Positions 1 to 7,875 of a stretch of DNA of 64,000 nt are shown one piece after another. Position 1 is the stretch's first letter; each line of letters starts with the position of its first letter. The notes below the pieces were generated by a model, which was not told where the DNA came from, did not search any database, and saw only the letters and a list, made by a program, of their open reading frames with translations. Where the stretch lies: contig CALGLU010000041.1 in assembly GCA_937959275.1 (NCBI GenBank), positions 1-64,000 of the forward strand. Direction: 5' to 3'. Source of the DNA: an uncultured Saprospiraceae bacterium. GTDB taxonomy: Bacteria; Bacteroidota; Bacteroidia; Chitinophagales; Saprospiraceae. The position numbers and the translations under genes were made by a program.

Positions 1-1593
1 GATATTAATGCAGGTCAGGTAGACAATCAGGCAGTAGCGACAGGAGATAGTCCAGGAGGAGAGCAAGTCGAAGATGATTCAGATTCCACGAATCCGAATG
101 ATCCGAATGAAACAGATCCAAATGGAGATCCGTCAGATCCAAATGATCCAACTGGTAATGATCCAGATGATGATGATCCGACGGGCACGCCAATTTGTAA
201 AGTAGAGGCTTCTTGTAAGCTCACTGATATCGATATAAATGCATGTGTCATACCAGTTGCTTTTACGGATATAGATGACGTGTTCACTGATATAGAAAGT
301 TGTGGAGAAAATCCAGTTCTTGATCATGATGATGACGGAGATACTGATGTTTGTGGTGATGGTGATGGAGCTGATTTTGTTCGTACGTATACACTTAGTA
401 TAAATGGAGTGACAATAAGTTCATGTCAGCAAAGGATTCAAATAAATGACATTACAAAACCAATTATAAATATGGTTACTAGTAATGATCCTGACGGCGC
501 TTGTGATCCAACTATTGTGCCTCCTACTTTTGAGGTAACTGATAATTGTTCTCTAGGTAGTACAGTTGTAATACCAACAACAGATGGGCCAACAAACACT
601 GGATGTAATTTCAGTCAAACGTGGATAGCTAATTACTCCGATGCTTGTGGAAATCCTGCAGCACCCGTTAGCATCACCTACACATGGATAGAACAAGCAC
701 CATTATCCTTTTCCTGCCCATCCGCCGCATCATTACTCAATTGCGCGACTACACAAGAAGTGACGGATGCATGGGCTGATTATATATCAGGCTGGCAAGC
801 TCCATTAGGAGGGTGTGATCCTATGGTTAGTTATAACATTACACAAACGATAGCTGGTAATCCAGATGTAATCACAACGTACACAGTTGATAATGTAAAT
901 GACATTAATCCGCCATCTGCGTCTGAAATGACCATATTAATAGAGGCCACAATTACAGATGTCTGTTTAGATGACCCAATAATTTGTGAAAGCATGTTTA
1001 TAGTAGATTGTGGCATAAGGGGTATTAATGTTACCGGAGTCGAAGAAGTGTGTCCAGGTTATCAAGGATTCACCTATACGGCAACAGATATGTCTGGCCA
1101 ATCCTTGGCTGCATATAATGTGACATGGACGTTTGTTGATGCAAATGGAGATACAAATCCAGTTGAATTTATCATCGTCTCTGGTCAAGGAACCGATCAG
1201 ATTGAAGTTGGTTTTGGATCAGCGATAGCCTTGCCGGGAACATTGACAGTGTCGTCAATGGATGCATTTTCAACTGTTGAAGCGTCTATGACGATTATAG
1301 CTGGAGATCCCGTGACATGTAATATAAACTGTGAGAATTATTTATTTGTCACGCAGTTTATGGCTGATGATCCTTCAAATACAAGTTTTGTTGCAAATGC
1401 AGTCGTTGAGTCAGATGCCATTATCCCTGCTGGATTACCGATTACAGAGTTTAAGGCAAAGTTTGCGATTAACTTATTACCAGGATTTTGTGTAACACCA
1501 GGAGCTGAGTTCTTAGCAACGCCTGGTTCATGTGATGATATATCTAGAATTCCAGGAGATGAGCCAGATAAAGAGGATGATGGTAGAAATTAA
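1..1593 (+). CDS. Large secreted surface protein, 3' part only
   Basis: The frame is open from base 1, so the gene begins upstream; the GTG at 280 is internal. The first residues look like the end of a conserved surface repeat (DINAGQVDNQAVATG), followed by an Asp/Pro/Asn-rich linker of DPND/DPNG type that resembles calcium-binding spacers. After that come several Cys-containing beta-rich blocks of about 100 residues with HYR/PKD-like phrases. It ends in an acidic tail (GDEPDKEDDGRN) with no recognisable sorting domain. It is probably a cell-surface or secreted adhesin-like protein. No catalytic motif is visible and the precise role is unknown. Confidence 0.8.
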   Translation, partial: DINAGQVDNQAVATGDSPGGEQVEDDSDSTNPNDPNETDPNGDPSDPNDPTGNDPDDDDPTGTPICKVEASCKLTDIDINACVIPVAFTDIDDVFTDIESCGENPVLDHDDDGDTDVCGDGDGADFVRTYTLSINGVTISSCQQRIQINDITKPIINMVTSNDPDGACDPTIVPPTFEVTDNCSLGSTVVIPTTDGPTNTGCNFSQTWIANYSDACGNPAAPVSITYTWIEQAPLSFSCPSAASLLNCATTQEVTDAWADYISGWQAPLGGCDPMVSYNITQTIAGNPDVITTYTVDNVNDINPPSASEMTILIEATITDVCLDDPIICESMFIVDCGIRGINVTGVEEVCPGYQGFTYTATDMSGQSLAAYNVTWTFVDANGDTNPVEFIIVSGQGTDQIEVGFGSAIALPGTLTVSSMDAFSTVEASMTIIAGDPVTCNINCENYLFVTQFMADDPSNTSFVANAVVESDAIIPAGLPITEFKAKFAINLLPGFCVTPGAEFLATPGSCDDISRIPGDEPDKEDDGRN

Positions 1594-1610
1594 GTTTAAA
1601 TGTTGAGAAT

Positions 1611-1647
1611 AAAAGCTCTTTGTCATGGTGGCAAAGAGCTTTTATTT
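1611..1647 (+). terminator. Intrinsic terminator after the surface protein
   Basis: A perfect 12 bp stem (AAAAGCTCTTTG at 1611-1622, CAAAGAGCTTTT at 1632-1643) with a 9 nt loop is followed by a T-rich stretch. It lies 18 bp past the stop codon and separates this gene from the VWA genes. Confidence 0.85.
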
Positions 1648-1686
1648 ATAAATTATTATTAATTTGTCTTGATCAAAAATTGGATC

Positions 1687-2931
1687 ATGAAAATTTTAAA
1701 GCACCATTGGATACTGCTAATGATTACGAGTTGTATATATAGTAGCTCTCTTTTAGCTCAGGTTCCTGACCCCTGTTTTGGGCCTGATCCGACCACACAT
1801 CCTATTTTATATATCAGTATTCCTAATTGCCCTGATTATAACATGGATTTTGACGGGGCATTAATAGGTCTGACTAATTATGAACCTGTGACAAATGGTA
1901 TTGCGGGTGAATGGACAATAGAAGGATCATCTACAGCATCTGCTGCATTTGCACCAGATATAAATAATCCGCCAAATTTGTTAGATGCCGGATCTTCTGC
2001 TTCAATACTTGTCGCGTCTACGGGTGTCTTGACAATTACAAATGAAGTGACTGATTTTAATGTGTCTCCTAATCCGATCGGAACTTGCACTCAAAGCTAT
2101 ACCATAGAATGTTTTGAAAGCGATATTGCTGAGAATCCTCCTTTAACGACCGTTTGTCCGACTAAAGTTCTCTTGTTACTAGATGAATCTGGATCAATAG
2201 AATCAAGCGGGGCTACGGCTTCAGTAGAGTCAGCAGTCACAGCTCTGATTAATGAATTAGCACGAGGAGAAGCGGAAATGGCAATCATTGAATTTGAATC
2301 AAAAGCAAGACCCGTTATGATTGGAGCGTCTACAGCATTTCAACTTGTAGATGCAGCATTTTTGGCTAATGTAAATTCATATTTAACTGGAGCATCAAGC
2401 TTAGCAAATTTATCAACTGGAAATTCAAATCCTCAAGATCCCAATTCATATACCCCAGGTGAGGATGTTGATGCATTTATAGGAGCTACTAATTGGGAAG
2501 ATGCATTACAAGAAGCGACTGCATTAGGTGGGGCAGATATTATTATTGTGTTGACGGATGGTAATCCAACTTTCTACAATGATCCGATTGCAGGAGCTAC
2601 TGGCGAAGGAAATACATTAGATATGACTGCCTTGGTTCGAGCTAGGGATGCTGCAAATAGTTTGAAAATGGGTGGATCTCATTTATTTTTCATTGGTTTG
2701 GGTGATGTATTAACCCAGCCCCTTATTGAAAGTTCTGGAAATCAAGCCTATGTGACAGGCGCCTCTACAACTACTTTTAGTACAGCTGATTATTTTAATC
2801 TAGATCAAGGCTGTGCTAGTGTTACGAGTTGTATGACAGAAATTGCCAATCATATCATTAACAATCAAATTTGTTGTGCACCTAATCAAGTAAATATTGT
2901 CCCTAACCAAACAACAATCAGAAACGAATAA
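1687..2931 (+). CDS. Secreted von Willebrand factor A domain protein (copy 1)
   Basis: A 414-residue protein starting at ATG 1687, where a clear signal peptide begins (MKILKHHWILL...LLAQ); the TTG at 1669 would only add six residues. An N-terminal Cys-containing beta region is followed by a VWA domain with MIDAS-like motifs DESGS, GATNWED and LTDGNPT, which suggest metal-dependent ligand binding outside the cytoplasm. It is a close tandem paralogue of the gene at 3197. It ends after a CC-containing segment (NQICCAPNQVN) and lacks the paralogue's IPTL-like C-terminal anchor, so it may be released rather than anchored. The ligand is unknown. Confidence 0.8.
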   Translation: MKILKHHWILLMITSCIYSSSLLAQVPDPCFGPDPTTHPILYISIPNCPDYNMDFDGALIGLTNYEPVTNGIAGEWTIEGSSTASAAFAPDINNPPNLLDAGSSASILVASTGVLTITNEVTDFNVSPNPIGTCTQSYTIECFESDIAENPPLTTVCPTKVLLLLDESGSIESSGATASVESAVTALINELARGEAEMAIIEFESKARPVMIGASTAFQLVDAAFLANVNSYLTGASSLANLSTGNSNPQDPNSYTPGEDVDAFIGATNWEDALQEATALGGADIIIVLTDGNPTFYNDPIAGATGEGNTLDMTALVRARDAANSLKMGGSHLFFIGLGDVLTQPLIESSGNQAYVTGASTTTFSTADYFNLDQGCASVTSCMTEIANHIINNQICCAPNQVNIVPNQTTIRNE

Positions 2932-3196
2932 GAAATAATTTAAGAGTTGCTAGCTACTATATGGGAAAGGTTCAAGAATAAAGACTCATTTAATCTTCCT
3001 TATAGTATAGGAGTAGTCCAAAAATGAAGTAAACATTGATGACATTTTACATAGTTTGAACTATTACTGTGTTTTCAAAGTAAAAGATATATTATTTTTA
3101 TGTGTAAAATATTAAATGATAGGTATTTACATATATAAATAATTTATCATTTATAATTTTATTTGAATTATTTTATATATTTTTATAGTGTTAAAA
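2932..3196. other. AT-rich spacer between the VWA paralogues
   Basis: About 265 bp, strongly AT-rich just before the second VWA gene. No ORF, hairpin terminator or recognisable remnant of an IPTL-like segment was found, so the shorter C-terminus of copy 1 is not explained by a simple visible frameshift. Confidence 0.4.
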
Positions 3197-4513
3197 ATGA
3201 GTCGAATGAGAAATCAAAGATATATTCAAGTTTTTCTATTTTGTATTTGTATCTGCTATTGTAACGCACTATTCTCACAAGTTCCTGATCCTTGTTTTGG
3301 ACCTGATCCTGCAACCCATCCGGTATTGTATATCAGCAATCCTACGTGTCCGGATCATAATGCAGATTTCGATGTGGCATTATTAGGCTTAACGAATTTT
3401 CAACCAATCCTTAATGGTTTCGCAGGTGATTGGACAATTGATGCATCCTCAACAGCTGCTGCCTCATTTGCCCCCGATGTCAATAATCCACCAAACTTAT
3501 TGGATGAAGGCTCTTCAGCTTCTTTGATTGTTAGTTCTATTGGGACATTGACGATTACGAATGAAGTTGATAATTTTAATATACCAGCGATTCCTTGGGG
3601 CAGCTGTACACAATCATACACGATTGAATGTTTTCAAAGTGACATAGCAGACAATCCTGCACTGACAACCGTTTGTCCATCTAAAGTTTTGTTATTGCTA
3701 GATGAGTCGGGTTCAATAGAGGCAAGCGGAGCAACCCCAACTGTTGAATCAGCTGTCATGACCTTGGTCGCTGAGTTGGCAGGCGGTGAGACAGAAATGG
3801 CAATTGTTGAATTTGAATCATTGGCGAGAGCAGTGCCTATTGGTGGATCAACTGCTTTTCAACCTGTGGATGCTGCGTATACATCCGCAGTGAATACTTA
3901 CCTAACGGGAGCATCGAGCTTACCTGCTCTTGGATCAGGTAGCTCAAATCCACAAGACCCCAATTCATATACACCTGGTGAAGATGTTGATGCATTTATA
4001 GGGGCGACTAACTGGGAAGACGCACTCCAAGAAGCCATCGCAATAGGTGGAGCAGATATAGTTATTGTAATGACTGATGGAAATCCTACATTTTATAATG
4101 ATCCAATAGCAGGCGCAACGGGTGAAGGCAATAGTTTAGATATGACCGCTTTGGTTCGAGCAAGAGATGCTGCAAATAGTTTAAAATCCGGAGGGTCTCA
4201 CTTATTTTTTATTGGATTAGGTGATGCTTTAACACAACCGATTATTGAAAATTCTGGGGATGAAGCATATGTATTAGGTGCGTCCACTGCTGCATTCTGT
4301 ACAGCAGATTATTTTTCTTTGGATCAGGGCTGTACCGATGTTATTGGCTGTATAACAGAAATTGCAAGTCACATCACGAGTAAGCAAATGTGCCAAGAAG
4401 TTATTCCTACAATGGGAGAGTGGGGGTTAATTTGCTTGTCTTTACTATTATTGATTTTAGGCATTGTATCTATAAAACAACCTGTTCTTTTGGCTGCTAA
4501 ACTTCAGTCATAA
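3197..4513 (+). CDS. VWA domain protein with IPTL-CTERM-like anchor (copy 2)
   Basis: A 438-residue protein starting at ATG 3197; another ATG lies at 3206. A signal peptide is followed by the same PDPCFGPDP N-terminus and VWA domain (DESGS, GATNWED, MTDGNPT) as copy 1. The C-terminus differs: IPTMGEWGLI leads into a hydrophobic helix and a short tail. This matches the IPTL-CTERM pattern of Pro/Glu-Trp-Gly followed by a membrane segment, a predicted protein-sorting signal. The gene ends two bases from the stop of the convergent metalloprotease gene. Confidence 0.85.
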   Translation: MSRMRNQRYIQVFLFCICICYCNALFSQVPDPCFGPDPATHPVLYISNPTCPDHNADFDVALLGLTNFQPILNGFAGDWTIDASSTAAASFAPDVNNPPNLLDEGSSASLIVSSIGTLTITNEVDNFNIPAIPWGSCTQSYTIECFQSDIADNPALTTVCPSKVLLLLDESGSIEASGATPTVESAVMTLVAELAGGETEMAIVEFESLARAVPIGGSTAFQPVDAAYTSAVNTYLTGASSLPALGSGSSNPQDPNSYTPGEDVDAFIGATNWEDALQEAIAIGGADIVIVMTDGNPTFYNDPIAGATGEGNSLDMTALVRARDAANSLKSGGSHLFFIGLGDALTQPIIENSGDEAYVLGASTAAFCTADYFSLDQGCTDVIGCITEIASHITSKQMCQEVIPTMGEWGLICLSLLLLILGIVSIKQPVLLAAKLQS

Positions 4514-4515
4514 AT

Positions 4516-7071
4516 TTAGTGTGCACATTGCTCAGTATCTAGTAAAATAGTAGATCCAAGTTCAATTGAAAACCCTTGGGTTAATTCAACAAATGTTTGA
4601 GCTACTAAATTGACATCAGACTGGCTAACAGTACCTGTTGCTTCGATCTTATTGACATTATTGATGTTATAGTTAGTTGGATAGGCATTGATCAATACTA
4701 AGTCTTTACTGCACTCATATAAACATCGCTCTTGATCATGAATGTCAGCTTGAATGTCATAGTTTAAGGCCTCGATATCAATACAACCTAGACGAGGATT
4801 ATTTGCTTCAAGCTTAAAATTATCGAAAGCAGCCATTCCAGTCCACTTGCTGTCATCCCCATCAGAATACACGAAACGCAATTGAAAGGAATGGTGGTTA
4901 TAAATTGAAAGATCAATTTGAGCTACATTTGAACAATTGTTTTCCCAAATTTTAAACCATGGACAGCTAGTTTGATCTGCATCGAATACTTGTATCCATT
5001 CTGAACCTGACCAAACATCGATTGTAAAATAACTTTCATTATCTCCCTTTTCAATAAACCTGTGAAAGATATATTCAAATGATACTGCTATGTCTGTGTA
5101 TTGACTTAAATCCCATTTGGGTGATAGCAATGAAGTCGTCCCTGTATATGAATTAAATGCTAGGTAGTCATCATCCATATACATCATGTTACTTCCATTT
5201 AAGGTAGTTCCATTTGTTTCATGATATCCATAATCATAATTTGCAATGTCTCTGTTAGAATCATCGACTTTCCAGCTGTATGGACTGACAAAAAAGTCAG
5301 TATTCGAATTTTCTAATGACCAAAAATCAGGTAACGAACTTTGCTCAAAATTCTCCTCCCATTTGATAGAACAATCATTTTCAGGCATATCGTATATTCT
5401 TTTATGTAGACACAAATTGTTATCTGCTTCTACTGCGCTTAGTGTAATGAGTTCATCCTTGCGGCCATAATTATTTATTGATGTAATCAGGATTGAAAAT
5501 GTATAGGGAGTTATGTTAAATTGCCTCTCTTCATTTCCGATCGTTACAGAAATGTATTGATCACTCACTAAGTTGTGAGAAAGAAATAATTTTAAATCAA
5601 CATAATCCTGAGTGCAATTCACAACGTCGATCTGATTAATATCAATTGTCTGATCTGAAGCTGTAGAAATAATTTTAGTGTACTCATTCGTTTTACCATT
5701 TCCACAAGAAACATAAAGGATTAATTCATATTCTTCACATCCAGATAAATCCGTAGCTTGAATCTGTGAGTGACTGATACCAGTACTTTTGAGCTCGCCA
5801 CTTTCTAGATGAATGAGCTCATAATATATACTTGTAGATGAAGTTGCAGTCCATTCAAGTGTTATCTCATCAGACGCTTTTGCTGTTATTTTAATGTCCG
5901 TGATTTGAGGACAATCAAAAGTCGAACAACCGGTTAAACACGATGAATTTGAGATTTTATATTGAATAATTGAATTCGTACTTGATGTCCATGTTGAGGT
6001 ATTAGTCAGACTTGATGACATAATATTATTCATAGAATCATCATGGCTAGACCCGAGGATGTGTCCTATTTCATGCGATAGAATTACTCGCTGCTGCCAG
6101 GTCGAATAGGAGATGTCTTGAATAACTGCTTTTGAATAGCTTGTACAAAAAGAATCATAAGTTGCTATTCCAACAAATAAATTGTCTAATGATCTTCCCG
6201 TTAGCAATATTTTGATTGAATTGTCTTCAACTGGGTCTGTCTTTAATTTAAAGTCATTCAGCAAATTTGAGGGATCTTGACTATTTGTCCATGGATCACA
6301 TGCCTGACAGGCAGAGAATTGAATCGCATTCACATTAAAGTGAATATTAAATTGGGTGTAATCCTCTTGGATTTGAGTAACCGTAGACATTATTTTAAGC
6401 AAGCCCAACTCTATGCTTTGGTTATACTCTTTGTAAAATAAATGATCAGTATAAAACTGAAGATTAATCTCATGACAAGTACTATTCGTAGATTTTAGTT
6501 GTTTCAGTTGATTCGAATCGATTACTTGGTGCATGTGAGAAGCTGTATTACACTTTAGGTCTAAATTGCTTTTTGTGTGTTTATCATCTTCTTGGTATAC
6601 GTAAGAATTCTTTTCTTCAGACCAAGATATGGTATAATATTTTTGACTGTCCTGAATGACTAGATCGAATTTGTTTTCAACAATTGTCAAATAGACGCTT
6701 GAATGTTTACTACCTATGAGGCTGCCCTTATACCTGGAAATTTTAACACCACTCTGTGAGATTGAACTATCTGGATTGATGAGTAACTGTATATCCAAGT
6801 CAGGTGAAACTTCTGTTAATCTGGTCAAATCTAAATCCCATAATACCTTATCATTCAAGAGAAACTCAGTTATTAATTGCTTTTGAGAAATATCATGAAA
6901 TTGGAGGACATCCTTTTCAGAGATTTGGAGTTGATCAATTTGGGCTAACCCAGATTTACGTTTTAAATGATTGTCTTCTGATTTGGAGTAAATTGAAATT
7001 TGGGCAGCAATTGTATTGCTTATTAAACCAAAAAGCACCACAGAAACGAATGAGAACAAACGTATCCACAT
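4516..7071 (-). CDS. Secreted metzincin (reprolysin-like) zinc metalloprotease
   Basis: An 851-residue protein with signal peptide MWIRLFSFVSVVLFGLI. After a propeptide-like region of about 200 residues comes a catalytic domain with HEIGHILGSSHD (H333, E334, H337, H343) and a Met-turn NNIMSS near residue 351, the M12-type zinc site. C-terminal to it are a fibronectin-III-like domain, a jelly-roll/MAM-like segment (about 570-760) and a GC-D-ALNY Cys motif. The last module contains QGFSIELGS and is shared with two other secreted proteins here. It probably digests extracellular protein. No Type IX sorting tail was recognised. Confidence 0.85.
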   Translation of the reverse strand: MWIRLFSFVSVVLFGLISNTIAAQISIYSKSEDNHLKRKSGLAQIDQLQISEKDVLQFHDISQKQLITEFLLNDKVLWDLDLTRLTEVSPDLDIQLLINPDSSISQSGVKISRYKGSLIGSKHSSVYLTIVENKFDLVIQDSQKYYTISWSEEKNSYVYQEDDKHTKSNLDLKCNTASHMHQVIDSNQLKQLKSTNSTCHEINLQFYTDHLFYKEYNQSIELGLLKIMSTVTQIQEDYTQFNIHFNVNAIQFSACQACDPWTNSQDPSNLLNDFKLKTDPVEDNSIKILLTGRSLDNLFVGIATYDSFCTSYSKAVIQDISYSTWQQRVILSHEIGHILGSSHDDSMNNIMSSSLTNTSTWTSSTNSIIQYKISNSSCLTGCSTFDCPQITDIKITAKASDEITLEWTATSSTSIYYELIHLESGELKSTGISHSQIQATDLSGCEEYELILYVSCGNGKTNEYTKIISTASDQTIDINQIDVVNCTQDYVDLKLFLSHNLVSDQYISVTIGNEERQFNITPYTFSILITSINNYGRKDELITLSAVEADNNLCLHKRIYDMPENDCSIKWEENFEQSSLPDFWSLENSNTDFFVSPYSWKVDDSNRDIANYDYGYHETNGTTLNGSNMMYMDDDYLAFNSYTGTTSLLSPKWDLSQYTDIAVSFEYIFHRFIEKGDNESYFTIDVWSGSEWIQVFDADQTSCPWFKIWENNCSNVAQIDLSIYNHHSFQLRFVYSDGDDSKWTGMAAFDNFKLEANNPRLGCIDIEALNYDIQADIHDQERCLYECSKDLVLINAYPTNYNINNVNKIEATGTVSQSDVNLVAQTFVELTQGFSIELGSTILLDTEQCAH

Positions 7072-7118
7072 TATTTAACGGATTTAAATGAAAAATTGGG
7101 TGCTTTGATCAAATCCTC

Positions 7119-7282
7119 GTGCTTTGTCAAGTATATATTGACTAGTTGAATTTGAGTGTAGTTTGTGCATGAACTAGGCGCAGGTTCGGTCTGATAGCCT
7201 TAGCTATCATGGCCGGTTCTGTAACGACGTGCATGTGCAAAATACGCCAAAAGCACTAGTCAGTTATATCTTGATAGAGCAC
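7119..7282. repeat. 164 bp element with imperfect terminal inverted repeats
   Basis: The 28 bp ends (7119-7146 and 7255-7282) are imperfect inverted repeats meeting in a perfect inner TGACTAGT/ACTAGTCA. The centre carries a hairpin at 7187-7215: TGATAGC, CTTA loop, GCTATCA, extended by CGGTC/GGCCG with one bulged T. GGCG at 7177 and CGCC at 7245 can also pair. It has no coding capacity. It could be a MITE-like or other dispersed intergenic element, or a structured RNA. Confidence 0.45.
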
Positions 7283-7784
7283 TAGTTGAGAATTTGAGCT
7301 TTTAGTACTGTATTTATAATGAGTGCAAAGTTATTGTATGGGAATGATTTGTAGTGCTTATACATCAGCTACAAAGAGGAACAGAATAACTACATGCGTT
7401 GACAGAAATCTATGTTGAGGCGTTGCTCGATGAGTTTTGATAGGTCGACAGAAATATGGGGGTTAATAACAAACTATAAAATTATTATCGGAGAACAAAG
7501 AAATTCAATTCTAACATATTGAGTAGTATGGACAACCTGCAAACTACAATTTCATGAATAACGAAAATAACAGTGTTTGATAATATGAAATATGTTTATC
7601 ACATTGTGATTCTGTTAAATTTAAATTTATTGATTGGTTTTATTAGATAATTTATTAGTTTCATGGACCGTACTTAAAGAAATTAATTTGTTAATCTAAA
7701 AATGCATACTATGAAGCGTCAACTTCGAGCAATTTTTCAACTTTATATTTTATAGTTTTCTATCACATCTTGTTCTAATTCTTT

Positions 7785-7807
7785 TAAAAAGAATTAGCTA
7801 GCTTTTT
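7785..7807. promoter_or_regulatory. Perfect palindrome upstream of the ELWxxDGT gene
   Basis: CTAATTCTTTT and AAAAGAATTAG form a perfect 11 bp inverted repeat around one A, about 70 bp before the start codon at 7876. It could be an operator. It has no following T-run, so it is a weak terminator candidate. Confidence 0.3.
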
Positions 7808-7875
7808 AATGAATAGATTGGAGTCTTGCACTCGAATCTACTGTATAGATTATTCTTATAATTAAACATTTTAAA

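Larger units (their letters stand above)
7072..7875. other. Long intergenic region
   Basis: About 800 bp between the divergent metalloprotease and ELWxxDGT genes, with no convincing coding sequence. It contains the inverted-repeat element at 7119-7282 and a palindrome at 7785-7807, both listed separately. The rest is AT-rich sequence without other structure that I could recognise. Confidence 0.5.

Noticed and set aside
280-1593. Surface protein starting at GTG 280
   Set aside because: The frame is open to base 1 with typical secreted-repeat sequence, so the start lies upstream of the window.
7181-7220. tRNA-like stem in the 7.1 kb element
   Set aside because: A GGTTCGG-like phrase is present, but there is no acceptor stem, anticodon arm or overall cloverleaf.
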